A stretch of DNA of 64,000 nucleotides, from contig CAJTKK010000015.1 in NCBI GenBank assembly GCA_910576535.1, positions 1 through 64,000 on the forward strand, read 5' to 3'. Both the position numbers and the translations under genes were made by a program. Within the stretch, counting starts at the first letter, position 1; every line of letters starts with the position of its first letter. The stretch is from an uncultured Lachnospiraceae bacterium (lineage in GTDB: Bacteria > Bacillota > Clostridia > Lachnospirales > Lachnospiraceae). This document shows positions 35,624 through 44,694 of this stretch, one piece after another. The notes under the pieces were generated by a model, which saw nothing but the letters and a program-made list of their open reading frames with translations, ran no database searches and was not told the origin of the DNA.

Positions 35624-35653
35624 TTGACGGTAAGCAGGGATGCATTATAGAAT
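35624..35653 (+). promoter_or_regulatory. Probable promoter of the COG3044-type ATPase gene
   Basis: TTGACG (35624-35629) is followed by TATAGA after 16 bases or TAGAAT after 18 bases. It lies about 45-70 bases before the start codon and is close to the sigma-A consensus. Confidence 0.6.
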
Positions 35654-35697
35654 ACTAGGGAATGTATAATACTGGTTAAAGTGAAAGCAGAAAGGAA

Positions 35698-37455
35698 ATG
35701 ATTGATAGAATGAAAACATCATCGGATTTGCAGATATTACTCAGAAATATAGACCGCAGGGGATATCCTGCCTATAAAGATACAAAAGGGAGCTATGGCT
35801 TTGGAAGCTATATGCTTTCTATTGACCATGTGCAGGGGGATCCGTTTGCTTCCCCGTCCAAGGTAAGTATTCATATCGAAGGAAAAACGGCGGGATTTCC
35901 GGAGGAATATTATAAGACAAAGGAAAGAAGAATTGCGCTGCAGGATTATCTCTTGAGGCTGTTCCGCAATGAGGTGGATAAATACAATTTTAAAGCAAAA
36001 GGTTCCGGCAAGAGCGGCCTTATGTCGGTTAGCAGGCCGGGGCAAGAGGCGCTGGAACGTACAGCGTGTGAAATTAATCCGGCATCGGGCAAATTGGCTG
36101 TCCGGCTGGAAGTAGGATTCCCTGCAAACGGAAGGACAATTTGTTCCTCCGAACTGATAAAGATTTTGTTTGACTTTTTGCCCAAATGCGTGCAGGATGT
36201 GCTGTTTTATAAAAAACTGAATAAAAGCGAAGTGGAAAAAATCATCTTTTTGGCAGATGACAGGAAGTATATCCGGGACAAGCTGGAGGAAATGGATTTA
36301 GTCGCTTTTGTGGCAAATGGCTCGGCGCTTCCGAGGGAATCAGGAGTTTCTGATAAGCCGATGAAAAACAGTGTGCTTTTCCAGTCGCCCGGCTCCATGG
36401 AGGTGGAGATGCAGCTTCCTCATAAAGGCGTGGTAAAGGGGATGGGGATACGGAAAGGGATTACGCTCATCGTCGGCGGGGGATATCATGGCAAATCCAC
36501 GCTTTTAAAGGCGCTGGAACTAGGTGTATATAACCATATTGCAGGAGACGGGAGGGAGTATGTCATAACGGTTCCCGATGCAATGAAAATCAGGGCCGAG
36601 GATGGAAGGTGTGTGAAAAACGATGATATTTCCATGTTTGTAAACAATCTCCCTAATGGAAAGGAGACAAGGAGCTTTTATACAGATGACGCCAGCGGAA
36701 GCACTTCCCAGGCGGCGAATGTTATTGAGGCGATGGAAAGCGGAACTTCTCTTTTGCTGATTGACGAGGATACTTGCGCTACGAATTTTATGGTGCGTGA
36801 TGAGCTGATGCAGCGGGTCGTTCATAGAGATAAGGAGCCGATTACGCCGTTTATTGAAAGGGCGCGGTATTTATATGAAAAGAAAGGGATTTCCTGCATT
36901 GTAGTGGCGGGCAGCTCAGGGGCATATTTTGGCATTGCGGATTGGATTGTGCAGATGGATAATTATGTGCCGATGGAAATTACGGCATTGGCAAAGGCGG
37001 AAGCAGAGAAATACCCGCCGCTTTCCGTGCCTGCCAAAGAGCCGGAGGATCCTGATTATAAGAGGATGCCAAGGGCTGGAAAAGGCGGCCGGGATGGAGG
37101 CTATGTAAGAGGAAGAGGAGGACGCGGAGACAGCCGGGATAACCGGGTAAAAATAAAGAGCATGGGAAAAGAAGGGGTCAGCCTGAACAAGGAAAATATA
37201 AACCTTCACTATGTAGAACAGATAGCGGACAGCGAACAGGTAACGGCGTTAGGATACCTATTGGCTTATGCGGAGAATCATATGTTTAACGGGAAAGACA
37301 GCATGCAGGAGATTGTGGATAAACTGATGAAGCTGATGGAACAAAAAGGGATGGCCAGCGTAGTGCCGGGGGATTATCTTCCATCGGGCCTGGCTCTGCC
37401 AAGAAGACAGGAAATATTTGCCTGCTTTAACCGTTATAGGGCAATGAAGCTTTAA
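35698..37455 (+). CDS. ABC_ATPase family protein (COG3044, MRB1590-like) with RG-rich linker
   Basis: A 585-residue protein. The N-terminal part (PAYKDTKGSYGFGSYMLSID) and central P-loop domain (VGGGYHGKSTLLKALELGVY, LLLIDEDTCATNFM) fit the PF09818 ABC_ATPase family, whose trypanosome member MRB1590 takes part in RNA editing. Near residues 450-475 an Arg/Gly-rich stretch (GGYVRGRGGRGDSRD) resembles RNA-binding RGG boxes. The bacterial role is unknown. ATG 35698 or 35710 may be the start. A hairpin at 37468-37498 ends it. Confidence 0.85.
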   Translation: MIDRMKTSSDLQILLRNIDRRGYPAYKDTKGSYGFGSYMLSIDHVQGDPFASPSKVSIHIEGKTAGFPEEYYKTKERRIALQDYLLRLFRNEVDKYNFKAKGSGKSGLMSVSRPGQEALERTACEINPASGKLAVRLEVGFPANGRTICSSELIKILFDFLPKCVQDVLFYKKLNKSEVEKIIFLADDRKYIRDKLEEMDLVAFVANGSALPRESGVSDKPMKNSVLFQSPGSMEVEMQLPHKGVVKGMGIRKGITLIVGGGYHGKSTLLKALELGVYNHIAGDGREYVITVPDAMKIRAEDGRCVKNDDISMFVNNLPNGKETRSFYTDDASGSTSQAANVIEAMESGTSLLLIDEDTCATNFMVRDELMQRVVHRDKEPITPFIERARYLYEKKGISCIVVAGSSGAYFGIADWIVQMDNYVPMEITALAKAEAEKYPPLSVPAKEPEDPDYKRMPRAGKGGRDGGYVRGRGGRGDSRDNRVKIKSMGKEGVSLNKENINLHYVEQIADSEQVTALGYLLAYAENHMFNGKDSMQEIVDKLMKLMEQKGMASVVPGDYLPSGLALPRRQEIFACFNRYRAMKL

Positions 37456-37467
37456 GGAGATGGAACA

Positions 37468-37498
37468 AAAACATGCGTCATTCATTGACGCATGTTTT
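37468..37498. terminator. Bidirectional terminator between convergent genes
   Basis: AAAACATGCGTCA-TTCAT-TGACGCATGTTTT is a perfect 13-bp stem with T runs in both directions. It serves the ATPase gene on the + strand and the hemerythrin gene on the - strand, whose stop codon lies within it. Confidence 0.85.
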
Positions 37499-37903
37499 GA
37501 TGTACCGGCCTAATTCCTGATCCTCTATTAATATATGGTTGAATAAAAAATCTTGTAAGTGATCCTTGATCTGGGGAAGTATCTGTTCGGGATGCTGGCC
37601 TAGCAAAGGCAGATTGATATTAAGGATACTAGCCCTGAATTCCGTATGGGAAGCTTTATGTTTGTCGAACATTGGATAATGATATTTTGTCATAAGATCT
37701 TCTTCCGTATAAAAATGATAGGAAGTGTATTCCCTTAGTTCGCAGACGATATTCAGCAGTTCCTTATTCGTGGCGTTTTTGCACCCGTGCATAATAAGCT
37801 GTTCCATGTCGCGGCCGATACGGAATAATATTTGATGCTGGTCATCCATTGCTTTAATGCCGCATTCCATCTCTTTACACCAATCAAATTTGAAGTCAAA
37901 CAT
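37478..37903 (-). CDS. Bacteriohemerythrin
   Basis: A 141-residue single-domain hemerythrin. The di-iron ligands are seen in MDDQHQILFRIG, SYHFYTEEDLM, FDKHKASH and FNHILIEDQELG. It would bind oxygen or sense redox and iron state in the cytosol. On the minus strand the start at 37903 has GGAGG 5 bases upstream, so the longer reading to 37915 is rejected. It is the second hemerythrin in this window, here without a CheX part. Confidence 0.92.
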   Translation of the reverse strand: MFDFKFDWCKEMECGIKAMDDQHQILFRIGRDMEQLIMHGCKNATNKELLNIVCELREYTSYHFYTEEDLMTKYHYPMFDKHKASHTEFRASILNINLPLLGQHPEQILPQIKDHLQDFLFNHILIEDQELGRYIKTCVNE

Positions 37904-38045
37904 AGATACCTCCATTTAGGGAAATAGTTGTATATTTTTCTATTGTATAATAGGAAGGAGTTGTATGCAATATGAAAAACAGGGAATTTATATCTATTTT
38001 TCATGTAAGAATATGCAGAAAAGGGGAAGCGGAAAGGGAAAATGA

Positions 38046-38498
38046 ATGAATAGTGAAATATGGATGGCTTTGGCAGCGCTGGTTCTGGCTGTGCTTATCT
38101 GTGCAGGGGCAATATCGGCAGTGCGCTCCCGTCAAAGGAAAAGGGCAGGGTTTATAGATGATATGGAGGGACATGAATTTGAATATTTTTGCGCGGAGCT
38201 TTTGAAAGACAGCGGTTTTAAGGAAGTAGAAGTTACGAAGGGAAGCGGGGATTACGGCATTGATATATTGGCGGAGAAAGAAGGGGTTACTTATGCCATA
38301 CAATGTAAATGCTATGCGGACCCTGTTGGAGTGAAAGCGGTGCAGGAAGCTTATGCGGGGAGGGACTATTATGACCGTATGGTAGGCGCTGTTTTAACAA
38401 ATCAATATTTTACCGCGCCGGCAGTGGATGCGGCGAAAAAATTAAAGATTCTTTTATGGGATAGAGGATATTTGGAGGATATGATGGAAGAGAGATAG
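38046..38498 (+). CDS. Membrane-anchored Mrr-like restriction endonuclease domain protein
   Basis: A 150-residue protein with one N-terminal membrane segment (IWMALAALVLAVLICAGAIS), a short basic linker and an Mrr_cat-type domain: GHEFEYFCAELLKDSGF, then GDYGIDILAEKEGVTYAIQCKCY, the PD-(D/Q)xK catalytic pattern, then GAVLTNQYFTAPA. The Mrr family cleaves modified DNA in E. coli; small membrane-tethered versions are common in Firmicutes and their role is unsettled. It stands alone between hemerythrin and araA, without a methylase or specificity gene. Confidence 0.85.
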   Translation: MNSEIWMALAALVLAVLICAGAISAVRSRQRKRAGFIDDMEGHEFEYFCAELLKDSGFKEVEVTKGSGDYGIDILAEKEGVTYAIQCKCYADPVGVKAVQEAYAGRDYYDRMVGAVLTNQYFTAPAVDAAKKLKILLWDRGYLEDMMEER

Positions 38499-38529
38499 TT
38501 GTACTACTTTAAACTAGTACAACTATTTT
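38496..38529 (+). promoter_or_regulatory. Palindrome upstream of araA: candidate AraR operator and terminator
   Basis: TAGTTGTACTA (38496-38506) and TAGTACAACTA (38515-38525) form an 11-bp inverted repeat around CTTTAAAC, followed by TTTT. Both arms contain TTGTAC/GTACAA, the core of the Bacillus AraR operator. It overlaps the stop codon of the Mrr-like gene and can also work as that gene's terminator. Confidence 0.55.
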
Positions 38530-38560
38530 AAAATTGTATTACTTTTTTGATAAGTAAATA

Positions 38561-38590
38561 TTGACAAGTTTGTAGGGAAAGAAATAAAAT
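38561..38590 (+). promoter_or_regulatory. Promoter of araA
   Basis: TTGACA (38561-38566), an 18-base spacer and TAAAAT (38585-38590) form a good sigma-A type promoter. Transcription would begin near 38597, leaving a leader of about 100 bases before the araA start. Confidence 0.7.
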
Positions 38591-38699
38591 AAATACAAAG
38601 AGAGATGATATGCTGGAGACATTTTGCAGGATAGAAGAAGCAGAAACGCTATGGCATATCAGCAACAGCATGCTACGGTTAAAAATGGAGGATGGTAAG

Positions 38700-40196
38700 A
38701 TGAAAACAGGAAAGAATTACAAATTTTGGTTTTGCACTGGGTCACAGGATTTATATGGGGATGAATGTCTTGCAAATGTGGCGGAACATTCCAGGATAAT
38801 TGTGGAAAATTTGAATAAGTGCGGGATTCTTCCTTTTGAGGTTGTATGGAAACCGACATTAATTACAAATGAGCTGATCAGAAAGACTTTTAATGAAGCG
38901 AATGCAGATGAAGAGTGTGCAGGCGTTATCACATGGATGCATACATTTTCCCCGGCAAAGTCGTGGATTCTCGGCTTGCAGGAATATAGAAAGCCTTTGA
39001 TGCATCTACATACGCAGTTTAATGAGGAAATCCCTTATGACACGATTGATATGGACTTTATGAATGAAAACCAGTCGGCTCATGGGGACAGGGAATATGG
39101 GCATATTGTAAGCCGTATGGGGATTGAGCGGAAAATTGTAGTTGGGCATTGGAACGATAAAGAAGTGCAGCAGAAGATTGCGGACTGGATGCGGACTGCA
39201 ATCGGCATTATGGAATCTTCCCATATCAGGGTATGCCGTGTTGCCGACAATATGCGGAATGTTGCGGTAACGGAAGGCGATAAGGTGGAAGCACAGATTA
39301 AATTCGGATGGGAAATTGATGCATATCCGATTAATGAAATTGCGGATTATGTTAAGGATGTGGCAGAAGGGGATGTGAATACCCTTGTAGAGGAATATTA
39401 TTCTAAATATGATATCCTTCTGGAAGGAAGGGATGAAGCGGAGTTTAGAAAACATGTAGCGGTTCAGGCAAAGATAGAAATCGGCTTTGAGAAATTTTTG
39501 GAAGAAAAGGATTATCAGGCAATCGTTACGCATTTTGGAGACCTTGGCGCTTTGCAGCAGTTACCGGGGCTTGCAATCCAGAGACTGATGGAAAAAGGAT
39601 ATGGCTTCGGGGCAGAGGGCGATTGGAAAACAGCGGCTATGGTACGCTTGATGAAGCTTATGACATCCGGTATGAAGGACGCAAAGGGAACTTCATTTAT
39701 GGAAGACTACACTTACAATCTGGTACCTGGTAAGGAAGGCATTTTGCAGGCGCATATGCTGGAAGTTTGCCCTACTGTTGCAGAAGGGAAAATTGGCATT
39801 AAAGTAAACCCGCTTTCCATGGGAGACAGGGAAGACCCGGCACGTCTTGTATTTACTTCCAAAACAGGGCCGGCAGTAGCGACTTCCTTGATTGATTTAG
39901 GGAACCGTTTCCGTTTGATTATCAATGCGGTCGATTGCAAAAAGGTAGAAAAACCGATGCCGAAGCTTCCGGTAGCGACAGCATTCTGGACTCCCCAGCC
40001 GAACCTTAAGACGGGCGCTGAGGCTTGGATTCTGGCGGGAGGCGCGCATCATACCGCATTCTCCTATGACCTTAGTGTAGATCAGATGGTGGACTGGGCA
40101 GCGGCAATGGGAATTGAGAGCGTAGTCATTGATAATGACACGACGATCAGGAACTTTAAGAATGAATTGAGATGGAATGAGATTGCATTCAGGTAA
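38700..40196 (+). CDS. araA: L-arabinose isomerase
   Basis: A 498-residue cytosolic enzyme interconverting L-arabinose and L-ribulose. The N-terminus KFWFCTGSQDLYGDECL and the segment MHTFSPAKSWILGL are family signatures; catalytic Glu and His residues lie in EGDWKTAAMVRLMK, MLEVCPT and GGAHHTAFSYD. The start ATG 38700 has GGAGG 8 bases upstream; upstream in-frame codons to 38610 fall in the leader. It begins the araA-araB-araD operon. Confidence 0.97.
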   Translation: MKTGKNYKFWFCTGSQDLYGDECLANVAEHSRIIVENLNKCGILPFEVVWKPTLITNELIRKTFNEANADEECAGVITWMHTFSPAKSWILGLQEYRKPLMHLHTQFNEEIPYDTIDMDFMNENQSAHGDREYGHIVSRMGIERKIVVGHWNDKEVQQKIADWMRTAIGIMESSHIRVCRVADNMRNVAVTEGDKVEAQIKFGWEIDAYPINEIADYVKDVAEGDVNTLVEEYYSKYDILLEGRDEAEFRKHVAVQAKIEIGFEKFLEEKDYQAIVTHFGDLGALQQLPGLAIQRLMEKGYGFGAEGDWKTAAMVRLMKLMTSGMKDAKGTSFMEDYTYNLVPGKEGILQAHMLEVCPTVAEGKIGIKVNPLSMGDREDPARLVFTSKTGPAVATSLIDLGNRFRLIINAVDCKKVEKPMPKLPVATAFWTPQPNLKTGAEAWILAGGAHHTAFSYDLSVDQMVDWAAAMGIESVVIDNDTTIRNFKNELRWNEIAFR

Positions 40197-40245
40197 AGCA
40201 TATAGGGGCTGCAATATCGTTTGGGCGGCAGAATGAGAGGGAACG

Positions 40246-41844
40246 ATGGATAGAAAAAAGATGATTATCAGCGGCAGGACGGCGCTTGGCATAGAATTTG
40301 GCTCTACCAGAATCAAAGCAGTGCTGATAGGGGAAGACCATTCCCCTATCGCTTCCGGCAGCCATGAGTGGGAAAACCAGTATGAAAATAATATTTGGAC
40401 GTATAGTCTGGATATGGTCTGGAAAGGATTGCAGGACAGCTACAGCAAGCTGGCTGAAGATGTGGAAAAGCAGTACGGGGTGGCCCTTGAAACGGTGGGA
40501 AGCATTGGCTTCAGTGCAATGATGCATGGCTATATGGCATTTGACAAAGACGGGGAACTTTTGGCGCCCTTCCGTACATGGAGGAATACGATTACAGCGG
40601 AAGCGGCAGAGGAATTGACCGGAATATTCCAATATAATATTCCCCAAAGATGGAGTATTGCCCACTTAAGGCAGGCAATCCTGAATAAAGAAGAGCATGT
40701 AAAAAATATTGATTTTCTGACAACACTGTCAGGATATGTCCATTGGAAAATGACAGGGGAAAAAGTATTGGGCATAGGAGATGCCTCCGGTATGTTCCCC
40801 ATTGATACGGATGCAAAAGATTATTATGCAAAAATGTTGGAACAGTTCGACGAATTAGTTGCCGGGGAAAATTATTCATGGAAACTTAGGGAAATCCTGC
40901 CTAAGGTATTGGTTGCCGGAGAAAATGCGGGAACTTTGAGCGAAGAAGGGGCAAAGCTTTTGGACGTTTCCGGCAGACTGAAAGCAGGTATTCCGGTATG
41001 CCCTCCTGAAGGGGATGCGGGAACCGGCATGGCAGCCACAAACAGCGTTGCAGTACGTACGGGCAACGTTTCTGCAGGAACCAGTGTATTTGCTATGATT
41101 GTCCTGGAAAAAGAACTTTCCAAGGTATATCCGGAAATTGATCTGGTGACTACACCGGACGGAAGCCTGGTAGGTATGGTGCATTGCAATAACTGTACTT
41201 CCGATTTGAATGCATGGGTAAACCTTTTTAAAGAATTTATGGTAACGATGGGCATGACAGTGGATATGGACAAGCTTTTCGGAACATTGTACAACAAGGC
41301 GCTGGAAGGCGATAAAGACTGCGGCGGGTTGTTGTCCTACTGTTATTTTTCCGGTGAGCCGGTAACCGGTTTTGAGGAAGGGCGGCCGTTATTCGTCCGG
41401 GATATAGACTGCAAGTTTACATTGGCGAATTTTATGAGGACACATCTTTATTCTTCTTTGGCAGCATTGAAGATAGGGCTGGATATCCTGTTCAAGGAAG
41501 AAAAGGTACAGGCGGATGAAATTTTCGGGCATGGCGGTTTATTCAAAACAAAGGGAGTGGGACAGGGAATCCTTGCAGCAGCAATGAATGCACCGGTATC
41601 CGTTATGGAGACAGCCGGGGAAGGCGGTGCATGGGGGATTGCCGTGCTGGCCGCTTATATGCAGAACAGGGCGGAGGGGGAAGCTTTATCCCATTATCTG
41701 AATGAAACCGTATTTGCCGGAAATAAAGGGAGCAAAATGGAACCGGATGCGGAGGATGTGGCCGGATTTGACGCCTTTATCAGACAGTATACAGCCGGAT
41801 ACCCGATGGAAAAGGCGGCTGTGGAAAGTATGGGACATAAATAA
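40246..41844 (+). CDS. araB: FGGY-family ribulokinase
   Basis: A 532-residue sugar kinase with the ATP-domain start ALGIEFGSTRIKAVLIGED, the second phosphate motif NVSAGTSVFAMIV and GHGGLFKTKGVGQ near the C-terminus. Placed between araA and araD, it most likely phosphorylates L-ribulose; by sequence alone it could also be called a xylulokinase-like member. ATG 40246 follows GAGGGA. It ends 83 bases before araD. Confidence 0.88.
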   Translation: MDRKKMIISGRTALGIEFGSTRIKAVLIGEDHSPIASGSHEWENQYENNIWTYSLDMVWKGLQDSYSKLAEDVEKQYGVALETVGSIGFSAMMHGYMAFDKDGELLAPFRTWRNTITAEAAEELTGIFQYNIPQRWSIAHLRQAILNKEEHVKNIDFLTTLSGYVHWKMTGEKVLGIGDASGMFPIDTDAKDYYAKMLEQFDELVAGENYSWKLREILPKVLVAGENAGTLSEEGAKLLDVSGRLKAGIPVCPPEGDAGTGMAATNSVAVRTGNVSAGTSVFAMIVLEKELSKVYPEIDLVTTPDGSLVGMVHCNNCTSDLNAWVNLFKEFMVTMGMTVDMDKLFGTLYNKALEGDKDCGGLLSYCYFSGEPVTGFEEGRPLFVRDIDCKFTLANFMRTHLYSSLAALKIGLDILFKEEKVQADEIFGHGGLFKTKGVGQGILAAAMNAPVSVMETAGEGGAWGIAVLAAYMQNRAEGEALSHYLNETVFAGNKGSKMEPDAEDVAGFDAFIRQYTAGYPMEKAAVESMGHK

Positions 41845-41927
41845 ACGGAAAATAAGGTATATGCATTTTGCAGACATGGCCTGGCATTTGGGGCGATCTC
41901 TGCAGAATCCGGAAGGCAGGAGACGAT

Positions 41928-42617
41928 ATGTTAGAGGAATTAAAAAAAGAGGTATACGAAGCCAATATGCAGCTTCCCAAGTATGGTCTTGTTACTTTTA
42001 CCTGGGGGAACGTAAGTGGAATAGATAGGGAAAAAGGGCTTTTTGTGATTAAGCCCAGCGGTGTGGAATACGACAAGCTTACATCGGAGGACATGGTAGT
42101 CATGGATTTGGAAGGGAATAAGGCAGAAGGGAAATATAACCCCTCTTCCGATACCCCTACCCATTTGGAATTGTATAAAGCATTTCCGAAAATAGGCGGA
42201 ATCGTGCATACCCATTCTTCCTGGGCCACCAGTTGGGCACAGGCAGGGAGAGGGATTCCCTGTTACGGAACAACCCATGCGGATTATATGTATGGGGAAA
42301 TCCCCTGTGTAAGGTGTCTGTCAAAAGAGGAAATCGAAGGCGCTTATGAGAAGAATACAGGGCTTTTGATTGCGGATTATTTTGCAGACAAAGATTATGA
42401 GGCGGTTCCTGCCGTGCTTTGCAAAAACCACGGCCCTTTTACCTGGGGCAAAGATGCCCACGAGGCAGTCCACAATGCGGTGGTATTGGAAGAAGTGGCC
42501 AAGATGGCGGCAAGATGTGAAATGATTCAGCCGAAAGTAGCCCCTGCCCCTCAGGAATTGCAGGATAAGCATTACTATAGGAAACATGGGGAAAATGCAT
42601 ATTATGGGCAAAAATAA
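41928..42617 (+). CDS. araD: L-ribulose-5-phosphate 4-epimerase
   Basis: A 229-residue class II aldolase-fold enzyme that makes D-xylulose-5-phosphate. Zinc-binding and active-site signatures are TFTWGNVSGID, KPSGVEYDKL, VHTHSSWATSWAQAGRGIP and CKNHGPFTWG. ATG 41928 follows AGGAGA, and the longer in-frame reading from 41868 is rejected. It ends the ara operon. Confidence 0.96.
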   Translation: MLEELKKEVYEANMQLPKYGLVTFTWGNVSGIDREKGLFVIKPSGVEYDKLTSEDMVVMDLEGNKAEGKYNPSSDTPTHLELYKAFPKIGGIVHTHSSWATSWAQAGRGIPCYGTTHADYMYGEIPCVRCLSKEEIEGAYEKNTGLLIADYFADKDYEAVPAVLCKNHGPFTWGKDAHEAVHNAVVLEEVAKMAARCEMIQPKVAPAPQELQDKHYYRKHGENAYYGQK

Positions 42618-42651
42618 ATTATAAATACGGCAGAAAGATTCCGGAAGAAAA

Positions 42652-42685
42652 TAAGCCAAGGTCATGGCAACGTGGCCTTGGCTTA
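42652..42685 (+). terminator. Hairpin after araD
   Basis: TAAGCCAAGGTCA and TGGCCTTGGCTTA form a 13-bp stem with one T-G pair around an 8-base loop. No T tract follows, so it may act as a weak terminator or a 3' stabiliser of the ara mRNA. Confidence 0.65.
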
Positions 42686-42799
42686 AATATTGGACGCCGG
42701 ATTGTATTATGGGGAAAGCCTTGGTACAATAGACGGGAAGTGAGAAGAGATGTAATATAAGGAATATCCTTGGGGTAAATGAAATAGGAGGAAGGGTGG

Positions 42800-44074
42800 A
42801 TGAAAGGCAAAAAGGGATATTTTAAAATAGTTGTTCCTATATGTCTTATGATTCTTTTGGCAGCAGGGCTGGGAGCGTGGAAAGGCAGGCGGCCGGCAAA
42901 AGAAAGAGGGATTGAAGCGATGGCGGAAAGCAGCCAAGAATCCCTTGCGGAGGATTCGGAGAATTCCCGGAAGGGACAGGAAGAAGAAAGCGGCAGGTCA
43001 GACGGAAAGGAAGAAGATGAGATTGCAGATAGGACGGTGCAGGAGGGGACAGGAGAGAAGGAAAGGGGAGAGGTAAAGGTAAAAGGGATCTATGTAACCG
43101 GTCCGATGGCGGGCAGCCATGCCTTTCAAGATCTGCTGTATCTTGTAGATAATACGGAACTGAATACCATGGTCATAGATGTGAAAAACGACGAGGGGAA
43201 TATTACATGGAAGATGGATTTGGAAAGCGCGCAAACAATAGGGGCGTGTACGCCTTATGTGCAGGATATAGAAAAGCTGATGAAAGAGATCCGGGCACAT
43301 GGCATCTATACCATTGCAAGAATCGTCTGCTTTAAAGACCCCTATCTGGCAAAGGGAAAACCAGAACTTGCTTTAAAAAAAGCGGATGGGATGCCGGTGA
43401 CGGATGCAAATGGCATTGCATGGGTGAACCCATATAAAGAAGAAGTGTGGAAGTATCTGACCGATGTGGCGGAAGCGGCGGCAGAAGCCGGGTTTGACGA
43501 AGTACAGTTTGACTATGTCCGTTTTCCGATAGGCAGAGACGCGGAAGAGGCGGATTACGGCGTGGACATGGAAATGTATCCGAAAAAACAGGCGATCAGC
43601 GGTTTCTTGGATTATGCGGTTTCCAGGCTGCATCAGAAAGGGATTGTAGTTACTGCAGATGTATTTGGCACAATTATAGGAAGTGAAACGGATGTAAAGC
43701 AGGTAGGGCAGGACTATGCGGAATTAGGGAAATGCGTGGATGTACTTTCGCCTATGGTTTACCCATCCCATTATGGCAGCCATGTTTTTGGGCTGGAGGT
43801 ACCGGATGCAGAACCTTATCAGACGGTTTTGGCTGCGATGGAAGGTTCCCGAAAAGAACTGGCTATGATCCCGGAAAAAGACAGGGCTATTGTACGCCCA
43901 TGGCTACAGGCTTTTACAGCAACTTGGGTAAAAGGGCATATTTCTTATGGAGGCAGACAGATACGTCAGCAGATACAGGCGGTTTACGATGCCGGCTATG
44001 AGGAATGGATACTATGGAATGCGGTTAACCGCTATCCGCAGGAGGGGCTGGAGGCGGAAACGGGAAATTCTTAA
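42800..44074 (+). CDS. Membrane-anchored putative glycoside hydrolase (DUF4015)
   Basis: A 424-residue protein with an N-terminal membrane segment (FKIVVPICLMILLAAGLGAW), a 50-residue charged low-complexity stalk rich in Glu, Ser and Lys, and a C-terminal TIM-barrel domain of the DUF4015/COG1306 family (VKGIYVTGPMAGSH, MVIDVKNDEGNITW, GFDEVQFDYVRFP, VDVLSPMVYPSHYG). It would sit outside the membrane. The substrate is unknown; the acidic residues in the barrel support a hydrolase. ATG 42800 follows GGAGGAAGG. Confidence 0.85.
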   Translation: MKGKKGYFKIVVPICLMILLAAGLGAWKGRRPAKERGIEAMAESSQESLAEDSENSRKGQEEESGRSDGKEEDEIADRTVQEGTGEKERGEVKVKGIYVTGPMAGSHAFQDLLYLVDNTELNTMVIDVKNDEGNITWKMDLESAQTIGACTPYVQDIEKLMKEIRAHGIYTIARIVCFKDPYLAKGKPELALKKADGMPVTDANGIAWVNPYKEEVWKYLTDVAEAAAEAGFDEVQFDYVRFPIGRDAEEADYGVDMEMYPKKQAISGFLDYAVSRLHQKGIVVTADVFGTIIGSETDVKQVGQDYAELGKCVDVLSPMVYPSHYGSHVFGLEVPDAEPYQTVLAAMEGSRKELAMIPEKDRAIVRPWLQAFTATWVKGHISYGGRQIRQQIQAVYDAGYEEWILWNAVNRYPQEGLEAETGNS

Positions 44075-44078
44075 ATCC

Positions 44079-44107
44079 TGAAACTTTTTTAGCATATCAA
44101 TCGTATT
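44079..44107 (+). promoter_or_regulatory. ECF-type promoter of the sigma factor operon
   Basis: TGAAAC (44079-44084), followed by a T-run, is separated by 17 bases from CGTATT (44102-44107). This is the form of promoters read by SigW/SigM-type ECF factors (TGAAAC, about 16 bases, CGTA/CGTC). It lies 4 bases after the preceding stop codon and 32 bases before the ECF gene start, so self-activation is likely. Confidence 0.65.
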
Positions 44108-44139
44108 ACATATATAAGAACTTAGGATGAGGGGTTATT

Positions 44140-44679
44140 ATGCTGAGAAACGGGGAAAAAGAAGCGGAGGAAACGTTTGAGAAATATAAAGACATATTGT
44201 ACCGCATTGCTTTTTCCAATATGAAAAGTAAAGCGGATGCGGAAGATGTAGTGCAAGAAGCTTTTTGCAGATATTTAAAGGCGGAGCCGGCATTTGAAAG
44301 TGAAGAGCATGAAAAGGCGTGGTTTATCCGGGTAGTGATTAATATCTGTTATGATATCCAGAAAAGCGCATGGTTTTCCAGGACAGTTGCATTTGATGAA
44401 GTGCGGGAATGCGAAATGGAGCATTTTAAGATGCCTTTTGCCCCGGAAGATGAAATGCTGCGGCATGTGATGAAGCTTCCGGCGGCTTACCGTAATCCCT
44501 TGTATTTATTCTATTATGAGGACTATTCCATAAAAGAAATCGCCCGGATAATGGAATTAGGAGAAGGGGCAGTGAAAACAAGGCTGCGGAGGGGGAGGGA
44601 AATGATAAAAGAACGGATTTTATATGGAGAGGAAAGAGGCCTTACGGAAAAGGCAAAAGCTTTTGGGGAAAGGCTTTGA
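44140..44679 (+). CDS. ECF-type RNA polymerase sigma factor
   Basis: A 179-residue sigma-70 family protein. Region 2 is seen as DILYRIAFSNMKSKADAEDVVQEAF and region 4 as LPAAYRNPLYLFYYEDYSIK followed by EIARIMELGEGAVKTRLRRG (both shortened to their typical parts). No membrane or anti-sigma gene follows, which is unusual for this class. ATG 44140 follows GATGAGGGG. A TGAAAC/CGTA promoter lies directly upstream, and three orphan genes follow on the same strand. Confidence 0.92.
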   Translation: MLRNGEKEAEETFEKYKDILYRIAFSNMKSKADAEDVVQEAFCRYLKAEPAFESEEHEKAWFIRVVINICYDIQKSAWFSRTVAFDEVRECEMEHFKMPFAPEDEMLRHVMKLPAAYRNPLYLFYYEDYSIKEIARIMELGEGAVKTRLRRGREMIKERILYGEERGLTEKAKAFGERL

Positions 44680-44694
44680 AAGAAGGTGGCAAGG

